This document shows positions 1 to 8,752 of a stretch of 64,000 nt of DNA, in pieces. The number at the start of each line of letters is the position of its first letter. The stretch's first letter is position 1. Location: the NCBI RefSeq assembly GCF_014191495.1, contig NZ_JACHWR010000001.1, positions 1 through 64,000 on the forward strand, written 5' to 3'. Origin of the DNA: Nocardioides soli. GTDB lineage: Bacteria; Actinomycetota; Actinomycetes; Propionibacteriales; Nocardioidaceae. The position numbers and the translations under genes were made by a program. The notes under the pieces were generated by a model, which searched no databases, was not told the origin of the DNA, and was given only the letters and a program-made list of their open reading frames with translations.

Positions 1-2
1 CA

Positions 3-1088
3 GCAGCGCAGAAGAAGCGCCAGGAGAAGGCACGCAAGTCTCTAGAGCGCTCTTACAAGACTGCTGAGAAGAAGGCTGTCAGTTCCCTTAGGTCTGAGTC
101 CAAGGCTCTAGAGAAGGTTCTTGTTCGTCGTGATGAGTTGACCAGCAAGTTGGACGACGCAAAGAAGGCACTAGAGGAACTAAAACAAACCTCTAGCGAC
201 TATGCGGCATCCATCAAGAACTCAGTACTTGACTATGGCTCAATCACCAGTCTGAACTCTGCATTTACCTCAGACGCAATGATTCAGCAGTTGCGTGGAC
301 GCATCGACATGGTGCGCAGATTTGCCGCTGTCATGGCTTCATTGCGCGAGCAGGGTCTAAACGATGACTTGTACAAGGAACTTCTGTCAGCCGGTGTAGA
401 AGGCGGATTGGCCTACGCCGAGGCACTTGCATCAGGTGGCTCAGAGGCAATCACGGAGATGAACAATCTCAACTCCATCCTGACTAATGAAGCCGACGCC
501 CTAGGTACCACAGGTGCCAACAATCTCTATGCGGCGGGTATCGCCAACATGGAGGGCTATGTAAACGGTCTATCAAGCCAGTTGGGAGCCGTAGACGCAG
601 AGGCAGCCCTACTAAGCCAGCGCATCGCTGAACATGCCGCAGAACTCGCTCTAACTGGCGCACGTGGCATGCAACTGGCAGGAGCGCAGGCCAGCAACGG
701 ATTCATCAAGGGTCTGAACTCAAACAATGCCAAGGTCAGAAAGTGGGCTAAGAATGTAGCCAAGTCCATGATCAAGGAAATCAAGGATGAACTTGGTATT
801 GCGTCACCATCACGAGTGTTTAAGGCAATCGGTAAGCACACCACACAGGGACTACAGATCGGTCTAGAAGACACACGCGGTGTAGTCAAGGCCATGGCCA
901 GGGTCAGCGATGCCATGACCGGAAGTTTCAAGCCTGAGTTCCAAACAGCAGCATTCGCAACTAATGGATCAGGTGGAACAACCACCATCACAATCAACGT
1001 AACCGTGCCAGTGGGAGCAAACCCAGCACAGGCCGGTAAGGAAATTAAGGAGGCTCTAGACGCCTACTACGCAACAGGCGCAAAGTAA
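3..1088 (+). CDS. Phage tail tape measure protein, C-terminal part (5' truncated by window)
   Basis: The frame is open from the left edge, so the true start lies outside the window; about 361 residues are visible. The first ~70 visible residues are Lys/Glu/Ala-rich and look like a coiled coil. The C-terminal third carries the stretch GIASPSRVFKAIGKHTTQGL, typical of the end of actinophage tape-measure proteins, followed by a Gly/Thr-rich tail. Tape-measure proteins set tail length and are ejected with the DNA. The stop codon abuts the ATG of the next tail gene with no gap, as in phage tail operons. An internal TTG at 138 is not needed as a start. Confidence 0.8.
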   Translation, partial: AAQKKRQEKARKSLERSYKTAEKKAVSSLRSESKALEKVLVRRDELTSKLDDAKKALEELKQTSSDYAASIKNSVLDYGSITSLNSAFTSDAMIQQLRGRIDMVRRFAAVMASLREQGLNDDLYKELLSAGVEGGLAYAEALASGGSEAITEMNNLNSILTNEADALGTTGANNLYAAGIANMEGYVNGLSSQLGAVDAEAALLSQRIAEHAAELALTGARGMQLAGAQASNGFIKGLNSNNAKVRKWAKNVAKSMIKEIKDELGIASPSRVFKAIGKHTTQGLQIGLEDTRGVVKAMARVSDAMTGSFKPEFQTAAFATNGSGGTTTITINVTVPVGANPAQAGKEIKEALDAYYATGAK

Positions 1089-3746
1089 ATGAAGATCGAA
1101 GACATTAGAGAACATTTGAGATTTGAAGTGGAGGATGATCAGGAAGGACTACCTAACCTAGTTCAGAACCCAAGTGGAGAACTTGGTACATGGGCATGGG
1201 AGTCACCTGTACCCGGCTCGTTCATGTACACCGGCACCAGTGCAGGTCTGCCAACAATCTCATACAAACATGCTCCGTCAGCAATCGCCGGGTACTTCAC
1301 AACAGAGTTGATGGCAGTAGACGCAGGTAAATATGTGGCCGCACGAGTTGACATTACCAACATCACTGCTGGTCACAGAATCAAACTACGTCCAGTGTTC
1401 TACAACTCTAGTAAGACACTTATCAGTAGTGGGACTCAGACTAACGGATTCACGACCGGTAGCGGACAGTACTTACTACCACCCGCCTTAGCACCAGCAG
1501 GTACCGCATATGTCAGACTCCGAGCAGACATTTACAGGATGGCTGGTCCGACTGACACTCCCCTAACACCCAACGCAAACTGTTTCGTTGATCTGAAAAA
1601 CGTGATGGTCACATGGGCCAACACATCAGGTGCAATCAGCACGGTCAAAACCAACCTGATTCCTAACCCATCGGTTGAATTGGATACAGCGACATGGATC
1701 ACGATGGGTGCACCCCTAGGACTGGCAGTAGGTGCCTACTCAGGGACCTACTGCCTATCAATGGCCGGTAGTTGGGGAAACGTAGGTTTCTATACCCAAG
1801 TCCCTATCAGTGGAGGTAAGGACTACACATTCAGCACCTACCTAAGACAGAGCACAGGCGCTAGCGCGGGTCAGTTGTACCTACGTTGGTTCACATCGAC
1901 CAACACCCAAATTAGTACGAAGATCGTCAATATCAACACCAATTCAACTTGGACACGATTCTCTGCCACAGCAACAGCACCATCAAATGCCACAAGCGTG
2001 TGGGTCATGTACTACACGGCTGCTGTTACAAGCGCTGCAACGTACTACGCAGACGCCATGATGCTAGAAGAGGGAACCACGCCAAGTACCTATTTCGATG
2101 GTTCCAAGTCATCAACGGCGCAGAAGGTCTACGGGTGGTCAGGTACACCCCATGCAAGCGCTTCAACAGAATCAAGCACAGACTTTGCATTTGTTGAGCC
2201 TGCCGAGTTCCGCAATATTCTCGGGTCATCATCACACCTAGAGATCGACACTGCTGAGTTCTCACCGGGCTTAGGTGGATTCACGCTGTATGACGCAGCC
2301 CTATCCCCCGCTGATGCTGATGCCCTAATCAGACCAAACAAGCGTGTGCGTATCCGTGTCAGGAACTCATTCACTGAAAGTGGTCTGAAGGCAGCAGAGT
2401 TCTACACGCTCTATGAGGGACGCATCGGAAGCCCAACGGTTGACTATGACCCTCTGAAGAAGGACAAGGGTGTCAAGATCACCATTCCTACCACCAACAA
2501 CTATTCAGTGTTGGCAGAGCAGGGAGAGAACTCCGTAGTTGCCAACATTGCTGACCTGGCATACACCCTTGAAGGAAAAGGAGTGCCATGGAACATCAAC
2601 GGGTCCGGTAATCAAGTGACAAGTGCGTCAGTAGTCGCATACAACGAAAATGCCAAAATGACAGATCAGATCATCGTCACCAGAGACACCAACTTAGCCA
2701 AGGTATGGATCGACAGAAACAACGTCCTACAGGCACACACGGGTTGGAATCCACCTGTTCTAACTGCCTTCTACGACAGCAGCCCAGAGATTGAGGCTGA
2801 CCCAGTGCATAACATCGCACCACAGGCAGACGGACTAAAGATCGATTGGGACGCAGCAGACTGCATCAACAACGTTGTCATCAAGTGGTTGAGATACGAC
2901 GTAGGAGCCGCACGCACCACAGAGGTCAACTGGCCTTCTGACGGATCAGGCTATGCAGATGTAGCCTCACAAAAGAAGTGGGGTGTGAGAACAAAGGAGT
3001 TCAAGATCTGTGGTCTTCCACTGAACGAGAACAATTCCTACATCTCTTCCTATGCCAACTCCATCCTGGCAGCCAACGCCCAACCAAAGGTGCGAATCAG
3101 ATCTCTGACATGGGCGGTAACCAAGGAAGAGCACCTATACACAGTACTTGCCAATGACCTGTACTCAAACGTCTATGTCTCCTTTGCTCTACCTGATGGT
3201 CAGTCAGTAGAAGGAAATCATCAGATCACAGGTATCAAGCACACCATCAGTGCCGACAAGGATAAGAAGTTCAGATGGTTAGTGACGTACACCTTTGCTG
3301 ATACCGGCTCAGTGGCCACACCAGTCAGCACAGAGTCACCACCATTCCAGGGTGTAGGTGTGGCACCAGGCGTATGGCAGAACTACACGCCATCAATCGT
3401 CAACATGACCGGATCAGTTCAACGATCTCGCTGGATGAGAGTTGGAAACACCATCACTTATCAGTTCAGGATCTACATCACATCAGGGTCAGGTTCAACA
3501 GCAGCGATCTCGGTTCCGGTTCCTATGTCGAGCACCTACTATTCAATTGCGAACATTTGGGGTGAGCACCTTGGGGAAGTCACCATTCTGAACAACTCAA
3601 CTGGCTACATATCCTCAGGTCATGCTTACACACTCGGACACAGCGGAATGATCATCTTCAGGCCACATGACAACAGTATTGAGTGGCCCGGATCATCCCT
3701 GATTGGTGCCTACGTTCAGGGCTATGTCATCTACGAGGCAGCGTGA
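1089..3746 (+). CDS. Phage minor tail / receptor-binding protein
   Basis: The product is 885 residues, encoded directly after the tape-measure stop. The N-terminal half contains two related jelly-roll-like segments beginning with NPSGELGTW (about residue 28) and NPSVELDTATW (about residue 193), resembling CBM4/9-type carbohydrate-binding modules. Around residues 375-470 it has a hub-like segment (EFRNILGSSSHLEIDTAEFS) common in siphophage minor tail proteins. The C-terminal ~120 residues (from WQNYTPSIVNMTG) are Ser/Thr/Gly-rich and probably form the receptor-binding tip. Position after the tape measure and modular binding domains point to tail-tip host recognition; the family assignment is by resemblance only. 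Confidence 0.7.
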   Translation: MKIEDIREHLRFEVEDDQEGLPNLVQNPSGELGTWAWESPVPGSFMYTGTSAGLPTISYKHAPSAIAGYFTTELMAVDAGKYVAARVDITNITAGHRIKLRPVFYNSSKTLISSGTQTNGFTTGSGQYLLPPALAPAGTAYVRLRADIYRMAGPTDTPLTPNANCFVDLKNVMVTWANTSGAISTVKTNLIPNPSVELDTATWITMGAPLGLAVGAYSGTYCLSMAGSWGNVGFYTQVPISGGKDYTFSTYLRQSTGASAGQLYLRWFTSTNTQISTKIVNINTNSTWTRFSATATAPSNATSVWVMYYTAAVTSAATYYADAMMLEEGTTPSTYFDGSKSSTAQKVYGWSGTPHASASTESSTDFAFVEPAEFRNILGSSSHLEIDTAEFSPGLGGFTLYDAALSPADADALIRPNKRVRIRVRNSFTESGLKAAEFYTLYEGRIGSPTVDYDPLKKDKGVKITIPTTNNYSVLAEQGENSVVANIADLAYTLEGKGVPWNINGSGNQVTSASVVAYNENAKMTDQIIVTRDTNLAKVWIDRNNVLQAHTGWNPPVLTAFYDSSPEIEADPVHNIAPQADGLKIDWDAADCINNVVIKWLRYDVGAARTTEVNWPSDGSGYADVASQKKWGVRTKEFKICGLPLNENNSYISSYANSILAANAQPKVRIRSLTWAVTKEEHLYTVLANDLYSNVYVSFALPDGQSVEGNHQITGIKHTISADKDKKFRWLVTYTFADTGSVATPVSTESPPFQGVGVAPGVWQNYTPSIVNMTGSVQRSRWMRVGNTITYQFRIYITSGSGSTAAISVPVPMSSTYYSIANIWGEHLGEVTILNNSTGYISSGHAYTLGHSGMIIFRPHDNSIEWPGSSLIGAYVQGYVIYEAA

Positions 3747-3765
3747 GACTTCTCCTAAGAAGCAC

Positions 3766-3797
3766 AGAGGCCGGTATCGAAAGATGCCGGTCTTTGT
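3766..3797 (+). terminator. Rho-independent terminator of the phage tail operon
   Basis: The stem AGGCCGGTATC pairs with GATGCCGGTCT around a GAAA loop and is followed by TTTG, about 20 nt after the tail-gene stop. Confidence 0.7.
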
Positions 3798-3853
3798 GTA
3801 TCTACAGCCACGGAACATGGTGGTCACGCTCGACGCTGAGTGATCCACCCAGA

Positions 3854-3892
3854 CAAGAGCCTCTCCCTAGAGTTGGTAGGGAGAGGCTCTTG
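3854..3892. terminator. Strong bidirectional terminator between tail gene and parE
   Basis: A perfect 16-bp stem (CAAGAGCCTCTCCCTA at 3854-3869 with its complement at 3877-3892) closes a 7-nt loop. It lies between convergent genes, 108 nt after the tail gene and 12 nt beyond the parE stop, so it can end transcription from both sides. Its base composition matches the phage block rather than the chromosome. Confidence 0.85.
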
Positions 3893-3903
3893 CGTGTCTG
3901 AGG

Positions 3904-6003
3904 CTAGTAGTCCAGATCTTCCTCTGTCATATGCCCCCCTGCCGCTACGATGAACTCCTTGCGGGGCGCGACCTCGGAGCCCATCAGCAGCTCGAAGATC
4001 CCGGCCGCGCTCTCCGCGTCGTCGACGGTCAGCCGTCGCAGCGTGCGGTGCCGCGGGTCCATCGTCGTCTCGGCCAGCTGGTCGGCGTCCATCTCGCCGA
4101 GACCCTTGTAGCGCTGCACCGGGTCTTTCCAGCGCACGTTCTTCTTCTTCAGGTCGGCGAGGGTGCGCTGCAGCTCGTCGTCGGAGTAGGTGTAGACGTA
4201 CTTGTCCATCCCCTTCTTGGGGTTGGCGAGCTCGATCCGGTGCAGCGGGGGCACGGCGGAGTAGATGCGTCCGGCGGCGATCAGGTCGGGCATGTACTTG
4301 AAGAACAGCGTCGCCAGCAGGCAGCGGATGTGCGCGCCGTCGGAGTCGGCGTCGGCCATGAAGATGATCCGGCCGTAGCGGCGCGCCTCGAGCTCGAACG
4401 TGCGTCCCGAGCCGGCGCCGACGACCTGGATGATCGAGGCGCACTCGGCGTTCTTGAGCATGTCGCCGACCGAGGCCTTCTGGACGTTCAGGATCTTGCC
4501 CCGGATCGGCAGCAGCGCCTGGAACTCCGAGTTGCGCGCGAGCTTGGCGGTGCCGAGCGCCGAGTCGCCCTCGACGATGAACAGCTCGGTGCGGTCGTTG
4601 TCGGCCGCGCGGCAGTCGGCGAGCTTGGAGGGCAGCGCCGAGGACTCCAGCGCGTTCTTGCGGCGCTGGGTCTCCTTGTGCTGTCGCGCCGCGAGCCGGG
4701 TCTTGGCCGCCCCCGCGACCTTCTCCATCACCAGCTTGGCCTGGGCCTTCTCGGCCCGCTTGGTCGACGTCAGGAACTTCTTCAGCTCCGCCGACACGAC
4801 CCGGCGTACGACGGTGCGCGCCGCCGGCGTGCCGAGGATCTCCTTGGTCTGGCCCTCGAACTGGGGCTCGGCCAGCCGCACGGTGACCACGGCCGTGATG
4901 CCCTCGAGCACGTCGTCCTTGATGACGTCGTCGTCGTTGACCTTGAGCACCTTGGCGGCCTTCATCGCGTCGTTGAAGGTCTTGGTGACCGCGCTCTCGA
5001 AGCCGCTCACGTGGGTGCCACCCTTGGGCGTGGCGATGACGTTCACGAACGACCGCAGCACGGTCTCGTAGCCGGTCCCCCACCGCACCGCGACGTCGAC
5101 GTGCAGCTCGCGCTCGACGTCCTGCGGGGTCATGTGCCCCTTGTCGTCGAGCAGCGGCACGGTCTCGGTGAAGGTGTCGGACCCCTGGAGCCGGACGATG
5201 TCGGTCACCGGCTCGTCGGGCGCGAGGAAGTCGGCGAACTCCGCGATGCCCCCGTCGTGGCGGAACTTCTCCTCCCGCGGGCCCCCGTCCGGTCCGGTGC
5301 CACGCAGGTCGCGGATCACCAGCTCGAGGCCCGGGACGATGAACGACGTCTGCCGGGCCCGGCCGATCAGCTCGTCGTAGACGAACGAGGCGTCCTTGGT
5401 GAAGATCCGCCGGTCCGGCCAGAACCGGATCCGGGTGCCGCTCCTGCCCTTGGCGACCCGCGCGCCCTTGCGGGTCAGACCCGACTTCGGCTCGAACGAC
5501 GCCTCAGGCCCCTCACCCGAGAAGACCCCGGGTGCACCGTGGCGGAAGGAGAGCCCCTGCTCGGCCGGGGACCGCTGCACGTCGATGTCCATGCGCGCCG
5601 ACAGCGCGTTGACGACGGAGAGACCGACGCCGTGCAGGCCGCCGGTCGCGACGTACGAGCCGCCCCCGAACTTGCCGCCCGCGTGCAGCTTGGTCGCCAC
5701 CACCTCGACGCCCGGGAGCCCGGTCTTGGGCTCCTTGTCGGTCGGGATGCCGCGGCCGTCGTCGTGGACCTCGGCCGAGCCGTCGGGGTGCAGGGTGACC
5801 TCGACCCGGTGCGCGGCGCCGGCCAGCGCCTCGTCGACCCCGTTGTCGATGATCTCCCACAGGCAGTGCATCAGCCCACGGGTGTCGGTGGACCCGATGT
5901 ACATGCCCGGACGCTTGCGAACCGCCTCCAACCCCTCGAGGACGAGGAGGTGTGCTGCGTTGTAGGTGTTGTCGGCGATCGTGGGGCTCCTACGGGGTGG
6001 CAC
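3904..6003 (-). CDS. parE: DNA topoisomerase IV subunit B (type IIA, GyrB/ParE family)
   Basis: ATPase subunit of a type IIA topoisomerase. From a GTG start at 6003 it is 699 residues. The GHKL ATPase motifs are present (catalytic Glu in HCLWEIIDNGVDEA near residue 50, DDGRGIP near 83, LHGVGLSVVNALS near 125), as are the TOPRIM residues EGDS near 478 and DADSDG near 550, and QRYKGLGEM near 630. Synteny with sigA and a DUF7455 gene favours ParE over the dnaA-linked GyrB. The start is uncertain: GTG 6003 has no ribosome site, whereas an AGGAG lies 7 nt before an ATC at 5979 that would give ADNTYNAAHLL, the usual N-terminus of these proteins. The last nine residues (HMTEEDLDY) are encoded by low-GC, phage-like DNA and probably replace the native C-terminus. 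Confidence 0.93.
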   Translation of the reverse strand: MPPRRSPTIADNTYNAAHLLVLEGLEAVRKRPGMYIGSTDTRGLMHCLWEIIDNGVDEALAGAAHRVEVTLHPDGSAEVHDDGRGIPTDKEPKTGLPGVEVVATKLHAGGKFGGGSYVATGGLHGVGLSVVNALSARMDIDVQRSPAEQGLSFRHGAPGVFSGEGPEASFEPKSGLTRKGARVAKGRSGTRIRFWPDRRIFTKDASFVYDELIGRARQTSFIVPGLELVIRDLRGTGPDGGPREEKFRHDGGIAEFADFLAPDEPVTDIVRLQGSDTFTETVPLLDDKGHMTPQDVERELHVDVAVRWGTGYETVLRSFVNVIATPKGGTHVSGFESAVTKTFNDAMKAAKVLKVNDDDVIKDDVLEGITAVVTVRLAEPQFEGQTKEILGTPAARTVVRRVVSAELKKFLTSTKRAEKAQAKLVMEKVAGAAKTRLAARQHKETQRRKNALESSALPSKLADCRAADNDRTELFIVEGDSALGTAKLARNSEFQALLPIRGKILNVQKASVGDMLKNAECASIIQVVGAGSGRTFELEARRYGRIIFMADADSDGAHIRCLLATLFFKYMPDLIAAGRIYSAVPPLHRIELANPKKGMDKYVYTYSDDELQRTLADLKKKNVRWKDPVQRYKGLGEMDADQLAETTMDPRHRTLRRLTVDDAESAAGIFELLMGSEVAPRKEFIVAAGGHMTEEDLDY

Positions 6004-6605
6004 TGGGTGGGTACGGGTGGCACGGACTGGACACCCCGAATCTACCCGCGACACGCCGGGCCCCGGTGCAGGCACGCCTGCCGACCCCGGGTCTAGCGTG
6101 GGCAGCACTTCCCCGAGCACCACCAGATGAGTAATTCCAAGGGATCGTGCAAGCGAGCGGCGCTCAGCGCCGCGCTGGCCAGGCGCCGGCGCGACGACAG
6201 ACTGGATGTCTCTCGAGCGCTGGCAACGCAGCCAGCGTGGATGCTGAGCGTCGCGTAGCGTGCGAGACCTTGGAATTAGTCATCTAGGCAGCGACCGCAC
6301 ACCAGCAGCACCCGACCGCGGCATGTGGGATCACGTCACGATGTGGACACGATCGGCTCTCGGACGGCCGGTTCCGCAACGGAACGTCGGCCCCGCGCGT
6401 CACACTCGACAGCAGGGTTGGACCCGTGAGTGACATTCCCCCACCGACAGCCTCTCAAGGCATGAAAAGCTGCCGATGAGGGAAGACAGAACATGATTGG
6501 ATTGACCGTGTTACCCGCCACGTGGCGGTCGGACCAGGACGGGAATCTTGGAGCCGGTCGCTACGTTGTGGCAGACACCGAGGCAGTACGAGAAATGAGG
6601 CCGAT
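6004..6605. other. 602-bp gap between parE and the DUF7455 gene: MITE-like repeat plus promoter region
   Basis: No convincing gene. The parE-proximal part holds a GC-rich leader and a ~160-bp inverted-repeat element (6126-6284). The rest contains two short palindromes: GTTCCGcaaCGGAAC at 6371-6385 and the 14-bp perfect palindrome CCGCCACGTGGCGG at 6515-6528, about 80 nt upstream of the DUF7455 start, a candidate operator. I could not fix a sigma-70 promoter with confidence. Confidence 0.6.
6126..6284. repeat. MITE-like or REP-like element with ~43-bp terminal inverted repeats
   Basis: The left arm at 6126-6168 begins GATGAGTAATTCCAAGG; the right arm at 6243-6284, read on the minus strand, begins GATGACTAATTCCAAGG. 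The arms match imperfectly but clearly over ~42 bp, ending CGCTCAGC in both. The ~75-bp centre includes a small hairpin (GCTGGC/GCCAGC, 6220-6237). It has no coding capacity and sits in the parE upstream region. The AT-containing ends stand out in this GC-rich context. Confidence 0.7.
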
Positions 6606-6839
6606 GTGACCACTGCACTTGCCCCCAACGCCGCCGCGCTGAGCGCCGCGGACCGTTGCGACCGTTGCGGAGCCCAGGCCTACCTTCGCGTGGAGCTCCA
6701 GTCGGGCGGTGAGCTGCTCTTCTGCGCGCACCACGCCCGCGAGCACGGGGACAAGCTCAAGGAGATCGCCGTCAACGTGATCGACGAGACCCACAAGCTG
6801 TCCACCACGCCCGGCAGCGCCCCCGACGGCGAGCGCTGA
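6606..6839 (+). CDS. Small zinc-ribbon-like protein, DUF7455 family
   Basis: A 77-residue protein starting at GTG 6606, with GAGG at suitable spacing before it. Cysteine motifs CDRCG near residue 16 and CAHHAREH near residue 43 look like a small metal-binding site. Proteins of this type are encoded between parE and the primary sigma factor gene in many actinobacteria, which is the main basis for the call. The function is unknown. An upstream in-frame extension to 6522 is rejected because it lacks a ribosome site and would enter the palindrome region. A strong terminator follows at 6860-6896. Confidence 0.85.
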   Translation: MTTALAPNAAALSAADRCDRCGAQAYLRVELQSGGELLFCAHHAREHGDKLKEIAVNVIDETHKLSTTPGSAPDGER

Positions 6840-6859
6840 TCAGCCAGACGCCCGACTTC

Positions 6860-6896
6860 CACCGCGGCCCCGGACCTCGTGTCCGGGGCCGCGGTG
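6860..6896 (+). terminator. Terminator after the DUF7455 gene
   Basis: A perfect 16-bp GC stem (CACCGCGGCCCCGGAC with its complement) closes a 5-nt CTCGT loop, 20 nt after the stop codon. There is no T-run, as is usual in high-GC actinobacteria. Confidence 0.75.
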
Positions 6897-6924
6897 CATC
6901 TCCGGCTGTGGCAGATTGCCACTC

Positions 6925-7401
6925 GTGACCGCCACCACCCTGCTCGCCGCCGTGCTGGTGGCAGTCGGCCTGGTCGGCATCCTGGTCCCGATCCTGCCCG
7001 GATCGGTGCTGGTCGTCGCCGGCGTGCTGGTCTGGGCCTGGGCCGAGGGCGGTGCCACGGCCTGGACCGTGTTCGCCGCGTCGACCCTGCTGGTGGCCGC
7101 CGGCGCCGTGGTCAAGTACGTCGTACCCGGTCGCCGGCTCCAGGTCGCGGGGATCCCGGCCAGCACCCAGTGGGTCGGGGTGCTGCTCGGCGTCGTCGGC
7201 TTCTTCGTCGTGCCCGTGATCGGGCTCTTCCTCGGCTTCGTGCTCGGCGTCTACCTGGCCGAGCTCGCGCGGGTCGGCACCCGCGAGGCCTGGCCGTCCA
7301 CCGTGCACTCGCTCAAGGCGGTCGGTCTCAGCATCGTCATCGAGCTCCTGGCCGCCCTCGGCGCGACCGTGGTCTGGCTCGGCGGGGTGATCGCGACGTG
7401 A
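6925..7401 (+). CDS. DUF456-family membrane protein
   Basis: A hydrophobic protein of 158 residues with about four membrane segments separated by short Gly-rich turns. It has the Gly/Pro-rich pattern of DUF456 proteins (GLVGILVPILPGSVLVVAGVL near the N-terminus, a glycine-rich FLGFVLGVYLAE segment in the middle). GTG 6925 is preferred over TTG 6916 because it keeps a typical short N-terminus before the first membrane helix. Its stop overlaps the GTG of the next gene (GTGA), so the two membrane proteins are translationally coupled. Biochemical role unknown. Confidence 0.75.
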   Translation: MTATTLLAAVLVAVGLVGILVPILPGSVLVVAGVLVWAWAEGGATAWTVFAASTLLVAAGAVVKYVVPGRRLQVAGIPASTQWVGVLLGVVGFFVVPVIGLFLGFVLGVYLAELARVGTREAWPSTVHSLKAVGLSIVIELLAALGATVVWLGGVIAT

Positions 7402-8231
7402 CGGTCCTCCTCTCGCTGCTCGCGGCGGGCACCTACGGCCTCGGCGACTTCAACGGCGGCCTCTTCTCCAGGCGCGGCGGCCCCTGGGCGGTCTCCCTGC
7501 TCGCCCAGCTCGGTGGGACCGTGCTGGTGCTGGCCGTCGCCCTCCTCGACGGTGGCTCGCCCACCACCGCGGACCTGCTCTGGGCGGCGCTGGCCGGAGT
7601 GGGCAACGGCTTCGGCACGGCGTTCCTCTACCGAGGGCTGTCGTCGGGCCGGATGGGGGTGGTGGCGCCGGTCTCGGGTGTCGGTGCGGTGCTGGTGCCG
7701 GTGGCGGTCGGCCTCGCCACCGGCGAGCGGCCGGGGTCCCTGGTCTGGCTCGGGGTCGTCGCCGCGCTGCCGGCGATCTGGCTGGTCTCGCGCGAGCCGG
7801 CCGACGGCCCACCGATCGGCCCCGGGTCGGGGCTCGTCGACGGGGTGCTGGCCGGGCTCGGCTTCGGGGCGCTCTTCGCCGCGCTCGCGCAGGTGCCGGA
7901 GCAGGCCGGCTGGCTGCCGCTGGCGGTCAACCAGTTCGTCGGCGGGGTCCTCATCATCGTGGTCGCGCTGCTCCTCCGGCAGGACTGGGTGCCCCGCAAC
8001 CGGTATGCGCTCGGCGGCCTGATCAGCGGCGCACTCGGCGCGCTCGCGACCGGCCTCTTCCAGGTCGCCACCCAGCAGGGCTACCTCACGGTGGCCGCGG
8101 TCATCGCCTCGCTCTATCCCGCGTTCACGGTGCTGCTGGCGGCGACCGTGCTGCGTGAGCACGTGCACCGCACCCAGGCGGTCGGGCTGGTGCTGTGCGC
8201 CGGGGCGGTGGTGCTGGTGGCCGCCGGGTAG
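7398..8231 (+). CDS. EamA/DMT-family transporter
   Basis: A 277-residue integral membrane protein with about ten hydrophobic helices arranged as two similar halves, as in drug/metabolite (EamA) transporters. The second half ends with the typical LTVAAVIASLYPAFTVLLAA and a closing helix. It starts at GTG 7398, overlapping the stop of the DUF456 gene by 4 nt. The substrate cannot be inferred. A longer open frame extends upstream to 6879 but it only shadows the preceding gene. Confidence 0.85.
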   Translation: MTVLLSLLAAGTYGLGDFNGGLFSRRGGPWAVSLLAQLGGTVLVLAVALLDGGSPTTADLLWAALAGVGNGFGTAFLYRGLSSGRMGVVAPVSGVGAVLVPVAVGLATGERPGSLVWLGVVAALPAIWLVSREPADGPPIGPGSGLVDGVLAGLGFGALFAALAQVPEQAGWLPLAVNQFVGGVLIIVVALLLRQDWVPRNRYALGGLISGALGALATGLFQVATQQGYLTVAAVIASLYPAFTVLLAATVLREHVHRTQAVGLVLCAGAVVLVAAG

Positions 8232-8299
8232 CCGCTACTCGCCGTCCTCGTGGGCGCCGCGCCGGAGACGGGCATGCTCGGCCGAGGCCGAGGCGCGGA

Positions 8300-8752
8300 T
8301 CACCCGAATTCGAAGTAGCTGCTCACCGGCTTGTCCTCCCAGCTGGTGAAGCACCCGAGTGGCCCGCTCATGAACTCGCTGGTCCAGTAGCCGCGGCCCT
8401 TGCTGCCCTTGTCGTTGTCGAAGTAGATCTTGAGGAAGTAGTCGTGTCCGTTCTGGACGCTGCTCTTCGCCACGGTGCCGACCGAGTCGACCTTGAACGT
8501 TCGCTTCAGCTTGATGCTGACCTCCCCGGCGGTCTGCCAGTCCTCGCAAAGGTAGTCCAGGCCGGAGATCTTGACGTTCTTCACCTTCACGGCCTCGCCC
8601 TTCTTGACGACGACCTTGAAGGTGACCCGAAGGTTGGCGTCCTCCTCGCCGGTGGCCCGCACCCGGTGGCCCGCGGCCTGGGCCGGGGCGGCCACGGCCC
8701 CCACGAGACCGAGCGCCGCGATCGCCGCCGCCAGCTTGTTGACCACGCCCAT
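8300..8752 (-). CDS. Secreted protein of unknown function
   Basis: A 150-residue protein with a clear signal peptide (VNKLAAAIAALGLVGAVAAPAQA, cleavage expected near residue 27). The mature part is Lys-rich and beta-strand-like (TFKVVVKKGEAVKVKNVKIS) and contains two Cys residues that could form a disulfide. ATG 8752 is chosen because GGGGG lies just upstream and it gives a proper signal peptide; the longer open frame to 8995 would bury it. No family recognised. The gene converges with the EamA transporter and lies downstream of another secreted-protein gene on the same strand. Confidence 0.65.
   Translation of the reverse strand: MGVVNKLAAAIAALGLVGAVAAPAQAAGHRVRATGEEDANLRVTFKVVVKKGEAVKVKNVKISGLDYLCEDWQTAGEVSIKLKRTFKVDSVGTVAKSSVQNGHDYFLKIYFDNDKGSKGRGYWTSEFMSGPLGCFTSWEDKPVSSYFEFG

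Larger units (their letters stand above)
1..3947. mobile_element. End of a putative prophage (partial, continues left of window)
   Basis: This block is visibly lower in GC than everything to its right and uses codons such as CTA, ACA and AAC that the neighbours avoid. It holds the 3' part of a tape-measure gene, a tail protein gene and two strong terminators, all on the plus strand. The composition switches at about 3930-3947, inside the last codons of parE on the minus strand, which suggests integration into the parE 3' end with the phage supplying a replacement C-terminus. Integrase, lysis genes and the other attachment site would lie left of the window. A chimeric contig would look the same and cannot be excluded here. 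Confidence 0.6.

Noticed and set aside
1949..2265. Small frames on both strands inside the phage tail gene
   Set aside because: All are overlapped by the long, motif-bearing 885-residue frame and show Cys/His/Arg-rich out-of-frame composition.
3931..6096. 721-residue open frame antisense to parE
   Set aside because: Low-complexity Arg/Gly/Val-rich translation, no ribosome site, exactly mirrors the codon bias of parE; a high-GC shadow.
6336..6521. 61-residue minus-strand frame in the parE-DUF7455 gap
   Set aside because: No ribosome site, no recognisable protein features, and it covers short palindromes that look regulatory.
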